A stretch of DNA of 64,000 nt from Hymenobacter arizonensis. GTDB taxonomy: Bacteria > Bacteroidota > Bacteroidia > Cytophagales > Hymenobacteraceae. Below the pieces are notes generated by a model. It saw only the letters and a list, made by a program, of their open reading frames with translations, did no database searches and was not told the DNA's origin. Each line of letters begins with the position of its first letter. The stretch's first letter is position 1. Shown in pieces: positions 23,769 through 31,830 of the stretch. A program made the translations under genes and the position numbers. The stretch lies in contig NZ_FOXS01000005.1 in the NCBI RefSeq assembly GCF_900115775.1, forward strand, positions 62,001-126,000, given 5' to 3'.

Positions 23769-26360
23769 ATGAGGTATTTGGTCCCGGGCTTCACCAGCCT
23801 GCTCTTGTTTGTTCACCTGCTGGCCGCAGCCCAACCGTCGGGGCAAGGCGCACGGAAGCCCGCCGCAAAGGCGCCCGTGTATAAGAAATTAGACACTCCT
23901 GTTACGTCTGCGCCTGCGCCTGCCGGGCTGGTGGTTCCCTCGTGGCTCTCCGCCGACGCGCCGCTCCAGCCAGCTGCCACCATCCTTACCGATGTCGTCG
24001 ATACCAAGCTCGATGTCCGTTTCGACTACAAAAAGCAGTACCTTCTGGGCACGGCCATCCTCACGCTACAGTCCCACTTCTACCCGCAGTCCGAGGTCGC
24101 CCTCGACGCCAAAGGCTTCGATATTCAAAAGGTCGAGCTGGTAGGGGACAAGAAAAACAAGGCACTTACCTACAACTACAATAAGCGCAAGCTCGTCATT
24201 GCCCTCGACCGGCCTTACCCGCGCAATACGCCTTACCAAGTCCGCATTGTGTATGTAGCTAAGCCCAACGAGCTGCCCCAGGGCGGCTCCGCTGCCATAA
24301 CTTCTGACAAAGGGCTCTACTTCATCAACCCCTTGGGCACGGAAAAGAACAAGCCACGGCAAATCTGGACCCAGGGCGAGACGGAGGCCAACTCCGCGTG
24401 GTTTCCAACCATCGACAAGCCCAACCAGCGGATGACCCAGGAAATCAGTATGACGGTGGAAAAGCAGTTTAAAACGCTCTCCAACGGCACCCTGACCGCC
24501 TCCAAAGCCAACGCCGACGGCACCCGTACCGATACTTGGAAGCTTAAGGAGCCGCACGCGCCTTATCTGGCAACCATGGTTGTCGGCGAATTCACCGTAG
24601 TGAACGACTCTTGGCACGGCAAACCCGTCGATTATTACGTGGAGCCGCAGTACGCCACCACGGCGCGCACCATTTTCGGCCGCACGCCTGAGATGATGGA
24701 TTTCTTCTCCAAGCGCCTCGGGGTAGAGTACCCCTGGGAAAAATACGCCCAGGTAGCCGTGCGCGACTACGTGAGTGGCGCCATGGAGAATACCACTGCC
24801 ACCACCCACGGGTCCAGCATTCAACTGACCCGCCGCGAACTGATTGACGCCAATTATCAGTCTGGTGAGTCAACCATTGCTCACGAGTTGTTCCACCATT
24901 GGTTCGGTGATTACGTCACCAGTGAGTCGTGGTCCAACCTGCCCCTGAACGAGTCTTTTGCTGATTATTCCGAGTTCCTCTGGGCCGAGTATAAGCTGGG
25001 CGCCGATGAAGCTGGCTTGGTGCAGGAAACCAAAATCAACAACTACCTCGAGGAATCCCTGTCCAAACGCGAGCCGCTCATCCGTTACCGCTACAATAAC
25101 CGGGAAGACATGTTCGACCGCCACTCCTACGACAAGGGCGGGCGCGTGCTGCACATGCTCCGTAAGTACGTAGGCGACGAAGCCTTCTTCGCCTCTCTCA
25201 ACCAATACCTCGTTCAAAACAAGCACACCGCCGTTGAAATCTCTAAGCTGCGCACTGCATTCGAGGAAATCACCGGCGAGGACCTGACCTGGTTTTTCAA
25301 CCAATGGTTTATGCAGCGCGGCCATCCAGAGTTGCGCATCAGCCACTCGTACACCAACGGCCAGGTGACCCTGCGCGTGCAGCAGGTACAGGACACCCTT
25401 TTCCAGCCCGTCTACCGCTTGCCCGTCACCGTAGCGGTCTGGACCAATAACAACCAGCCCACCGAGCACCGCATCACCGTTACCAAAGCCAACCAAACCT
25501 TCGTTCTGCCCGCTAACCAGAAGCCTAGCTTGGTAAAGTTTGACAACGAAAGCCAGCTGTTAGCGCAGTTTGAAGAGGAGCGGACCCAGGACGAGCTGAT
25601 ATTTCAATTCTATCACGCCCGCGGCTACCAGCAGAAGTCCGAAGCCATGGAGCTTCTGCACAATAAAACGGCCGAGCTCAATGTAAGCAGCCTTATGCGC
25701 AATGCCATGAACGATAAGTTCTGGGCCGTGCGGCGTGCCGCCCTCGACCACGTTCGCCGCTATCGTGGCCCCGAGCCCGATGCCATGCGCAAAGACATCC
25801 AACGCTTGGCTACAACCGACCCCAACCCGCGCGTCCGAGCCCAAGCCATTACCACCCTCGCTGCTTTCCCTGACGCCACCTTTGGCCCCATTTTCGGTGC
25901 GGCTGTCAACGACAGCTCTGCCCTAGTAGCTGCCGCCGCTGTTGAAGCCCTCGCCAAAAAGCCCAGCGAAAACTCGCGCCAGCAAGTAGCAGCTCTCGAC
26001 AATACCACCAGCAGTCCGCTCATCCTAGCCGTAGCCAACTACTACGCCACCAACGGCGGTGGTCTTGACCAATACGGCTGGTTCCTGCGCCGCCTGCCCG
26101 ATGTAGCCGAAGCCGACCTCTACGCTTTCTTCCAAGCCTTCGGCACTCTCATGACGCACATCCCGCCAGTGGAGCGCGACAAAGGCCTTAAAATTTTGGA
26201 AGAATACGCCCGCACTGCTCCGCGCTTTGAGGTGCGCCTGGGCGCTTATCGCGGGTTGGCTTTGCTAGCCCCCACCACTCCCACGCTCAAAGCAGTGCTT
26301 CAAAACATCCGCGACAAAGAAACTGACGACCGACTCAAGGCGTTCTATAACCTTATGTAA
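23769..26360 (+). CDS. Secreted M1-family metallo-aminopeptidase with HEAT-like C-terminus
   Basis: ATG 23769 gives 863 residues with a signal peptide (MRYLVPGFTSLLLFVHLLAA). The M1 catalytic set is complete: exopeptidase motif G337-A-M-E-N, zinc ligands H372 and H376 in HELFHHW, and E395 in LNESFADY, with the normal 18-residue spacing. The C-terminal third carries alpha-helical repeats (FWAVRRAALDHVRRY, NPRVRAQAITTLAAF, VAAAAVEALAKKP) of HEAT type. There is no T9SS domain, so it is probably periplasmic and trims peptides from their N-termini. It is divergent from the biotin-carrier gene with about 100 bp between starts. Confidence 0.94.
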   Translation: MRYLVPGFTSLLLFVHLLAAAQPSGQGARKPAAKAPVYKKLDTPVTSAPAPAGLVVPSWLSADAPLQPAATILTDVVDTKLDVRFDYKKQYLLGTAILTLQSHFYPQSEVALDAKGFDIQKVELVGDKKNKALTYNYNKRKLVIALDRPYPRNTPYQVRIVYVAKPNELPQGGSAAITSDKGLYFINPLGTEKNKPRQIWTQGETEANSAWFPTIDKPNQRMTQEISMTVEKQFKTLSNGTLTASKANADGTRTDTWKLKEPHAPYLATMVVGEFTVVNDSWHGKPVDYYVEPQYATTARTIFGRTPEMMDFFSKRLGVEYPWEKYAQVAVRDYVSGAMENTTATTHGSSIQLTRRELIDANYQSGESTIAHELFHHWFGDYVTSESWSNLPLNESFADYSEFLWAEYKLGADEAGLVQETKINNYLEESLSKREPLIRYRYNNREDMFDRHSYDKGGRVLHMLRKYVGDEAFFASLNQYLVQNKHTAVEISKLRTAFEEITGEDLTWFFNQWFMQRGHPELRISHSYTNGQVTLRVQQVQDTLFQPVYRLPVTVAVWTNNNQPTEHRITVTKANQTFVLPANQKPSLVKFDNESQLLAQFEEERTQDELIFQFYHARGYQQKSEAMELLHNKTAELNVSSLMRNAMNDKFWAVRRAALDHVRRYRGPEPDAMRKDIQRLATTDPNPRVRAQAITTLAAFPDATFGPIFGAAVNDSSALVAAAAVEALAKKPSENSRQQVAALDNTTSSPLILAVANYYATNGGGLDQYGWFLRRLPDVAEADLYAFFQAFGTLMTHIPPVERDKGLKILEEYARTAPRFEVRLGAYRGLALLAPTTPTLKAVLQNIRDKETDDRLKAFYNLM

Positions 26361-26414
26361 GAGCGCGGGAGCGTATTTTTCAGAAAAAAGTCTAACCTTT
26401 TTTCGCGTCATCGC

Positions 26415-26444
26415 TTGCTCCGTGTCAGAAAACCCTTAATTTTG
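26415..26444 (+). promoter_or_regulatory. Promoter of the tRNA-tuf unit
   Basis: TTG at 26415-26417, a 19-nt spacer and TAATTTTG at 26437-26444 match the Bacteroidota consensus. Transcription would start about 80 nt before the tRNA-Tyr. No other promoter of this quality was seen before tuf, so tRNA-Tyr, tRNA-Gly, tRNA-Thr and tuf are probably one transcript. Confidence 0.65.
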
Positions 26445-26530
26445 CGACTCCTTACGAAACACTACTACTTCGGTAGTCAGCAAAACGAAAGGGAAACGCT
26501 TTTTGGCAATCGGCTGGCAAGCAACAAATT

Positions 26531-26613
26531 GGGGAGGTTCCAGAGCGGCCAAATGGGACAGACTGTAACTCTGTTAGTGTAAACTTTCGAAGGTTCGAAT
26601 CCTTCTCTCCCCA
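26531..26613 (+). tRNA. tRNA-Tyr (GTA)
   Basis: An 83-nt class II tRNA. The acceptor stem GGGGAGG pairs with TCTCCCC. The anticodon loop CTGTAAC has GTA at 26565-26567. A long variable arm follows, and the T arm is GAAGG-TTCGAAT-CCTTC. The CCA end is not encoded. Confidence 0.97.
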
Positions 26614-26630
26614 CTTTTTAGAGGCCAACT

Positions 26631-26703
26631 GCGGGAGTAGCTCAGCTGGTAGAGCGGCAGCCTTCCAAGCTGCAGGTCGCGGGTTCGAACCTCGTCTCCC
26701 GCT
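26631..26703 (+). tRNA. tRNA-Gly (TCC)
   Basis: A 73-nt tRNA. The acceptor stem GCGGGAG pairs with CTCCCGC. The anticodon stem GCAGC/GCTGC encloses CTTCCAA with TCC at 26664-26666. The T loop is TTCGAAC. It lies 17 nt after tRNA-Tyr. Confidence 0.97.
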
Positions 26704-26707
26704 CAAG

Positions 26708-26796
26708 TCAATTATCAATTAACAATAAGCATTTAACAGACCGTCAGGCTGCCAAATGAACTGCTGTTAAATGTTAGTTGATAAATGTTAATTGAA
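26708..26796. repeat. AT-rich inverted repeat between tRNA-Gly and tRNA-Thr
   Basis: Two halves rich in AATTAAC/GTTAATT words are inverted relative to each other (left about 26708-26740, right about 26763-26796), with the CATTTAACAG/CTGTTAAATG core matching exactly. It resembles the palindromes in other gaps of the cluster but with a different word. Confidence 0.65.
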
Positions 26797-26803
26797 AGAA
26801 TAA

Positions 26804-26875
<72 letters not shown>

Positions 26876-27042
26876 CAGATTACATTACAAGTCCTACGGC
26901 TCATATTTTCGGGCTGCGGGCACGGTTCTCTCAGGTAAGCGACGCACAGTTTTCTATTTCGTAGGGGCTGAGTCTCGCTTTCTTGTTGTAGGGTCGGATT
27001 TATCCTCAAATTCACTTCACCACCTCTTTTTTACTCTTTACA

Positions 27043-28233
27043 ATGGCTAAAGAAAATTTCGACCGGTCCAAGCCGCACGTAAACATCGGTACCATCGGCC
27101 ACGTCGACCACGGCAAAACGACCCTGACCGCTGCTATCACCATGGTGTTGGCAAACCAGGGCCTGGCCGAAAAGCGTGACTTCTCTTCGATTGACAATGC
27201 TCCCGAAGAAAAAGAGCGTGGTATCACCATCAACACCGCTCACGTAGAGTACTCCACCAAGAACCGTCACTACGCTCACGTTGACTGCCCCGGTCACGCT
27301 GACTACGTGAAGAACATGGTAACGGGTGCTGCCCAGATGGACGGCGCTATCCTCGTGGTAGCTGCTACCGACGGCCCAATGCCCCAGACCCGTGAGCACA
27401 TCCTGCTCGCTCGTCAGGTAGGTGTTCCTCAGCTGGTGGTGTTCATGAACAAAGTGGACATGGTGGATGACCCCGAGCTCCTCGAGCTGGTGGAAATGGA
27501 AATCCGCGAACTCCTCTCGTTCTACGACTTCGACGGCGACAACATTCCGGTTATCCAGGGTTCGGCCCTCGGCGGCCTGAACGGCGATGCCAACTGGGTT
27601 CCCAAAATCAACGAGCTGATGGACGCGGTTGACTCGTTCATTCCGATTCCTGCTCGTCTGACCGACCTGCCCTTCCTGATGCCTGTTGAGGACGTGTTCT
27701 CGATTACTGGCCGTGGCACTGTTGCTACCGGTCGTATCGAGCGCGGCATCATCAACTCGGGTGAGCAAGTTGACATCCTCGGTATGGGTGCTGCTGCCGG
27801 CCTGAAGTCGACGGTTACGGGTGTGGAAATGTTCCGCAAAATCCTTGACCGTGGCGAAGCTGGTGACAACGTAGGTCTGCTGCTCCGCGGTATTGAAAAA
27901 GAAGCCATCCGTCGCGGCATGGTTATCTGCAAGCCCGGTTCGGTAACTCCTCACCAGAAGTTCAAGGCTGAGGTGTACGTTCTCTCGAAAGAGGAAGGTG
28001 GCCGTCACACGCCGTTCTTCAACAACTACCGTCCGCAGTTCTACCTGCGCACCACCGACGTTACCGGCATCATCTCCCTCCCCGAGGGCGTTGAAATGGT
28101 AATGCCCGGCGACAACATCACCATCACCGTTGAGCTCATCAACAAGGTGGCGATGGAGAAAGGCCTCCGCTTCGCTATCCGTGAGGGTGGCCGTACGGTA
28201 GGTGCCGGTCAGGTAACCGAAGTTCTCGACTAA
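27043..28233 (+). CDS. tuf: Elongation factor Tu
   Basis: The 396-residue GTPase delivers aminoacyl-tRNA to the ribosome. Visible are G1 GHVDHGKT (19-26), the switch region with RGITI, DCPGH, NKVD and the C-terminal beta-barrel domains ending GRTVGAGQVTEVLD. Length is standard. Codon choice is strongly biased, as expected for a highly expressed gene. It is the only tuf copy in the window, read from the upstream tRNA promoter and ended by the hairpin at 28251. Confidence 0.99.
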   Translation: MAKENFDRSKPHVNIGTIGHVDHGKTTLTAAITMVLANQGLAEKRDFSSIDNAPEEKERGITINTAHVEYSTKNRHYAHVDCPGHADYVKNMVTGAAQMDGAILVVAATDGPMPQTREHILLARQVGVPQLVVFMNKVDMVDDPELLELVEMEIRELLSFYDFDGDNIPVIQGSALGGLNGDANWVPKINELMDAVDSFIPIPARLTDLPFLMPVEDVFSITGRGTVATGRIERGIINSGEQVDILGMGAAAGLKSTVTGVEMFRKILDRGEAGDNVGLLLRGIEKEAIRRGMVICKPGSVTPHQKFKAEVYVLSKEEGGRHTPFFNNYRPQFYLRTTDVTGIISLPEGVEMVMPGDNITITVELINKVAMEKGLRFAIREGGRTVGAGQVTEVLD

Positions 28234-28250
28234 GCTTTGGCTTAAGCAAT

Positions 28251-28288
28251 AAAAAAGCCGCTCTCGACTTCTCGGGGGCGGCTTTTTT
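28251..28288 (+). terminator. Terminator after tuf
   Basis: The stem AAAAAAGCCGC pairs with GCGGCTTTTTT, with T-tract, 18 nt after the tuf stop. It separates tuf from the tRNA-Trp unit, which has its own promoter. Confidence 0.9.
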
Positions 28289-28309
28289 ACGCTGAAACAG
28301 AAGGGCGTA

Positions 28310-28340
28310 TTTGTTTTGTCCGCTGTTTCTCTTACCTTTG
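28310..28340 (+). promoter_or_regulatory. Promoter of the tRNA-Trp-secE-nusG unit
   Basis: TTTG at 28310-28313, 19 nt, then TACCTTTG at 28333-28340, a full match to the Bacteroidota consensus, about 40 nt before tRNA-Trp. Confidence 0.75.
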
Positions 28341-28381
28341 CACTCCCTTTGGCGAAATGCGCTAAGCGGGAATGTGAACAA

Positions 28382-28452
28382 ACGAGTGTAGTTCAAGGGT
28401 AGAATAGAGGTCTCCAAAACCTTTGATGGGAGTTCGAATCTCTCCACTCGTG
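28382..28452 (+). tRNA. tRNA-Trp (CCA)
   Basis: A 71-nt tRNA. The acceptor stem ACGAGTG pairs with CACTCGT. The anticodon loop CTCCAAA has CCA at 28414-28416. The T loop is TTCGAAT. It lies 63 bp upstream of secE, the usual position in Bacteroidota. Confidence 0.97.
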
Positions 28453-28515
28453 CAATCTGGGCCGGTTGGCCCGCTCCATAAGTTTCCAGCGGCAACGCTG
28501 TTTTTTCCTTAACCA

Positions 28516-28710
28516 ATGGACAAACTGAGCAATTATTTCCGCACTACCATCGAGGAGATGCGCTACAACGTAACGTGGCCTTCGACGACGGAACTGCAAA
28601 AAAGCGCCGGTCTCGTGCTGATTGGCTCGCTCGTGTTTGCCGTGGTGGTAGGCATTATGGATGTAAGCTTTGAAACGGTTCTCAAAGCTTTCTATAACTC
28701 GTTTCGCTAA
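28516..28710 (+). CDS. secE: Protein translocase subunit SecE
   Basis: The 64-residue protein has the conserved amphipathic helix EEMRYNVTWPSTTELQKSA followed by one membrane segment (GLVLIGSLVFAVVVGIMDVS). It stabilises SecY in the Sec translocon. The short single-span form is normal outside the Enterobacteria. It is followed 12 bp later by nusG, a conserved pairing. Confidence 0.95.
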   Translation: MDKLSNYFRTTIEEMRYNVTWPSTTELQKSAGLVLIGSLVFAVVVGIMDVSFETVLKAFYNSFR

Positions 28711-28722
28711 TCAAAGTATAAG

Positions 28723-29289
28723 ATGGGCGAATTGAAATGGTACGTGGTACGCTCAGTGAGCGGCCAGGAGAAGAAAGCCAAAAACTACCTCGAAACGGAG
28801 CTCGGTCGGCATAATCTGACTGAGCTTGTGCCGCAGGTGCTGATTCCGGTAGAGAAGGTGTTCGAGATGCGCAACGGCAAGAAGCGCGTGCGCGAGCGCA
28901 ACCTCTACCCCGGCTACATCATCATCCACGCCGACCTCGGCCACGGTGAAGTTGACCACATCATCACCAGCACACCTGGCGTGATTGGTTTCCTCGGCGA
29001 CAAAGACAAGAAGGACGCGGCCAATAACAAGCCCGTTCCCTTGCACATCTCCGAAGTGAATCGCATCCTTGGCATCGTGGACGAAGCCGAGCAGCAAACC
29101 ACTGCTACTCTCGACAAGCCATACGTAGTAGGTGAACTCGTGAAAGTAGTAGACGGCCCGTTCAACGGTTTCTCCGGCAACGTGGACGAAGTATTCGAAG
29201 AGCGCAAGAAGCTCAATGTAGTCGTGAAGATTTTCGGCCGCTCGCAGCCGGTAGAACTCAGCTATACCCAAGTAGAAAAAGAGGTTTAA
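28723..29289 (+). CDS. nusG: Transcription termination/antitermination factor NusG
   Basis: The 188-residue protein has the NGN domain (KWYVVRSVSGQEKKAKNYLE, RNLYPGYIIIHADL, TPGVIGFLG) and a C-terminal KOW motif around VGELVKVVDGPFNGFSGNV. It binds RNA polymerase and couples it to Rho or the ribosome. It reads into rplK across a 121-bp gap with a small hairpin (29309-29334). Confidence 0.97.
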   Translation: MGELKWYVVRSVSGQEKKAKNYLETELGRHNLTELVPQVLIPVEKVFEMRNGKKRVRERNLYPGYIIIHADLGHGEVDHIITSTPGVIGFLGDKDKKDAANNKPVPLHISEVNRILGIVDEAEQQTTATLDKPYVVGELVKVVDGPFNGFSGNVDEVFEERKKLNVVVKIFGRSQPVELSYTQVEKEV

Positions 29290-29410
29290 TCCTCCATCAA
29301 TTATACCACGCCGGCTAATTGCTCCGGGTCGGCGGGGCTTCCAACTAGGAGTTTATACAAACTGAGGCAAGCGCGAGTTACGACGTAGGAGCCACAGCCA
29401 ACACAATCAA

Positions 29411-29854
29411 ATGGCCAAAGAAATCAGAGGTTATCTGCGTCTGCAGATAAAGGGAGGCGCCGCGAATCCTTCGCCGCCGGTAGGACCTGCACTTGGTAGC
29501 AAAGGCTTGAACATCATGGAGTTTTGCAAGCAGTTCAATGCTCGCACCCAAGATAAAGCCGGCCAAGTTTGTCCTGTACTCATCACCATGTACACCGACA
29601 AGTCTTTCGACTTCGTGGTGAAGACAGCACCGGCTCCGGTGTTGCTCATGGAAGCTGCCAAGCTGCAGAGCGGTTCGAAAGAGCCGAACCGTAACAAGGT
29701 AGGCTCCGTGACGTGGGACCAGGTGCGCACCATTGCCGAAACTAAAATGGCTGACCTGAACGCCTTCAAGGTGGAAGCAGCTATGAAGCAGGTGGCAGGT
29801 ACGGCGCGCAGCATGGGTATCACCATCAAGGGCGACTCTCCTTTTGCTGAATAA
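29411..29854 (+). CDS. rplK: 50S ribosomal protein L11
   Basis: The 147-residue protein forms part of the GTPase-associated centre on 23S rRNA. It has the conserved start LRLQIKGGAANPSPPVGPAL and the Gly-Met-Ser-rich end. It is followed 19 bp later by rplA, the classic L11 operon order. Confidence 0.98.
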   Translation: MAKEIRGYLRLQIKGGAANPSPPVGPALGSKGLNIMEFCKQFNARTQDKAGQVCPVLITMYTDKSFDFVVKTAPAPVLLMEAAKLQSGSKEPNRNKVGSVTWDQVRTIAETKMADLNAFKVEAAMKQVAGTARSMGITIKGDSPFAE

Positions 29855-29873
29855 TTAAAAGGAAAAACGACAG

Positions 29874-30572
29874 ATGGCAAAAATCAGCAAAAAGCGCAAG
29901 GAAGCCCTTGCCAAGCACGACCTCACGGAAGTGCGCAGCCTCATTGAGGCCGCCAAAGTGGTGAAGGACATCACCTACACCAAATTCGATGCCTCGGTAG
30001 ATATCGACGTTCGCCTCGGTGTGGACCCCCGCAAAGCGGACCAGATGGTTCGTGGCGTGGCCACCCTGCCCCACGGCACTGGTAAAACCGTTCGCGTTCT
30101 GGCTCTGGTTACTCCCGATAAGGAGGCCGAAGCTCTGGCCGCCGGCGCCGACTTCGTGGGTCTAGACGACTATATCTCGAAAATCGAGAAAGGCTGGACC
30201 GACATCGATGTAATCATCACCATGCCCGCCGTAATGGCTAAGGTAGGTCGCCTGGGCCGTGTGCTCGGTCCCCGTGGTCTGATGCCGAACCCGAAGTCTG
30301 GTACCGTTACGACCGACGTAGCCAAGGCTGTGCAGGAAGTGAAAGCTGGTAAAATCGACTTTAAAGTTGACAAAACCGGCATCATTCACTGCTCGGTAGG
30401 CAAAGTTTCTTTCAACGAGCAGATGCTGGCTGAAAACGCTCTGGAGATTATCCAGACGCTGGGTCGCCTAAAGCCTTCTTCCTCGAAAGGCACTTACATC
30501 AAGAGCATCACGCTCTCGAGCACGATGTCGCCTGCCGTTCCGGTAGACAGCCAAGTTAATTCCGCTAACTAA
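29874..30572 (+). CDS. rplA: 50S ribosomal protein L1
   Basis: The 232-residue protein builds the L1 stalk and binds 23S rRNA. The L1 signature is seen in MPAVMAKVGRLGRVLGPRGL. In many bacteria L1 represses its own operon by binding a leader mimic of the rRNA. A clear mimic was not identified here. The end has a Ser/Val-rich tail. Confidence 0.98.
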   Translation: MAKISKKRKEALAKHDLTEVRSLIEAAKVVKDITYTKFDASVDIDVRLGVDPRKADQMVRGVATLPHGTGKTVRVLALVTPDKEAEALAAGADFVGLDDYISKIEKGWTDIDVIITMPAVMAKVGRLGRVLGPRGLMPNPKSGTVTTDVAKAVQEVKAGKIDFKVDKTGIIHCSVGKVSFNEQMLAENALEIIQTLGRLKPSSSKGTYIKSITLSSTMSPAVPVDSQVNSAN

Positions 30573-30587
30573 TTAACCCAACCAAAC

Positions 30588-31136
30588 ATGACCAGGGAAG
30601 AAAAACAAGCCCTCGTGGATGAGTTGAGCGGAAAATTCCAATCGCACAACTCGTTCTACATCGTCGATGCTTCGGTGATGACGGTAGCGAAAATCAACGA
30701 TTTCCGTCGTCTGTGCTTCAACCGCGGTATGGAATACAAGGTGTACAAAAACACCTTCATCCGTAAGGCGCTGGACACCCTCGGCCACGATACCACGGAG
30801 ATGGACGCCGCGCTGAAAGGCTCGTCGGGCGTGTTGTTCTCGAAAGAGAGCGGCAACGCACCCGCCAAGCTGCTGCGCGACTTCTACAAAGCTCAGGCTT
30901 ACCCCCGCGGTGTAGAGCCCAAGCCCGTGCTGAAAGGTGCTTATGTAGATGCTAGCATTTACATCGGCTCGAGTCAGCTCGAAGGCCTGACTACCATCAA
31001 AGGCAAGCAGGAACTGCTCGGTGAACTCATCGGCCTGCTGCAATCGCCCGCTAAGAATGTTATCTCTGCTCTGTCGAGCGGCGGCAACAAGCTGGCTGGT
31101 ATCCTCAAAACGCTTTCCGAAAAAGAGGCCGCCTAA
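30588..31136 (+). CDS. rplJ: 50S ribosomal protein L10
   Basis: The 182-residue protein anchors L7/L12 dimers to the ribosome. The N-terminal rRNA-binding domain includes SFYIVDASVMTVAKINDFRR and GMEYKVYKNTFIRKAL. The C-terminal helix binds L12. It begins only 15 bp after rplA, so there is no room for a long L10 leader of the E. coli type. Confidence 0.97.
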   Translation: MTREEKQALVDELSGKFQSHNSFYIVDASVMTVAKINDFRRLCFNRGMEYKVYKNTFIRKALDTLGHDTTEMDAALKGSSGVLFSKESGNAPAKLLRDFYKAQAYPRGVEPKPVLKGAYVDASIYIGSSQLEGLTTIKGKQELLGELIGLLQSPAKNVISALSSGGNKLAGILKTLSEKEAA

Positions 31137-31204
31137 GCGCCACTTCTCTTTTTCGACTTCAATAATAAATTTTCAACAACACATTTTTTTAACAATCTAC
31201 AGAA

Positions 31205-31585
31205 ATGGCAGATTTGAAAGCATTCGCTGAGCAGCTTGTAAACCTGACGGTGAAAGAAGTAAACGAATTGGCAGGCATCCTGAAGGACGAGTACGGCATC
31301 GAGCCTGCTGCTGCTGCTCCCGTAATGATGGCCGGTGGTGGCGCTGCTGCCGCTGACGAAGCTCCTGAGGAGAAGACGTCGTTCGACGTTATTCTGAAGG
31401 CTGCTGGTGGTGCCAAGCTGGCTGTAGTTAAGCTGGTGAAAGACCTGACCGGCCTCGGCTTGAAAGAAGCCAAGGAATTGGTTGACGGTGCTCCCAAGCC
31501 CTTGAAAGAAGGCGTAACCAAAGACGAGGCTGAGTCGCTGAAGAAGCAGCTCGAGGAAGCCGGTGCTGAAGTAGAAGTTAAGTAA
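31205..31585 (+). CDS. rplL: 50S ribosomal protein L7/L12
   Basis: The 126-residue protein is the mobile stalk that recruits translation GTPases. It has an N-terminal dimerisation helix, an Ala/Gly-rich hinge (PAAAAPVMMAGGGAAAADEA) and the C-terminal factor-binding domain with KTSFDVIL and LGLKEAKELVDGAPK. It is followed by a terminator-like hairpin before rpoB. Confidence 0.98.
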   Translation: MADLKAFAEQLVNLTVKEVNELAGILKDEYGIEPAAAAPVMMAGGGAAAADEAPEEKTSFDVILKAAGGAKLAVVKLVKDLTGLGLKEAKELVDGAPKPLKEGVTKDEAESLKKQLEEAGAEVEVK

Positions 31586-31630
31586 TTTCTGCTCCTGAAG
31601 CATCTCCGGACCCGCTTCGAATAAGGATTA

Positions 31631-31656
31631 GACCTGGCAACTTAGCCAGGTCTTTT
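31631..31656 (+). terminator. Terminator or attenuator between rplL and rpoB
   Basis: The perfect 8-bp stem GACCTGGC/GCCAGGTC has a 6-nt loop and is followed by TTTT. A second hairpin, AAGCGCGA/TCGCGCTT, follows at 31676-31701. Partial readthrough at this point commonly sets the ratio of L7/L12 to RNA polymerase. No good promoter was found between it and rpoB. Confidence 0.7.
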
Positions 31657-31830
31657 CCTGTTTGTAGTGTGTCAAAAGCGCGAGCTTTCTAGTTCGCGCT
31701 TCTTTGCGTCAGCTAATGCCACTGTTAATGTGAGCGTTAGGGAGTGCGGGTTCTGCCCCGTATTGCTGGCCAGCCGCCACCCTGGCTCCCAATATTACGC
31801 TTCTGTGTCCATCTTTTAATCCCCATCGCA

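Noticed and set aside
26384..26403. A/T-only stem after the M1 aminopeptidase as a terminator
   Set aside because: AAAAAAG/CTTTTTT has one G-C pair and is too weak to call a terminator with confidence.
26452..26718. Minus-strand open frame of 88 codons across the tRNA genes
   Set aside because: It is the antisense of tRNA-Tyr and tRNA-Gly. Its peptide resembles the well-known spurious translations of tRNA genes.
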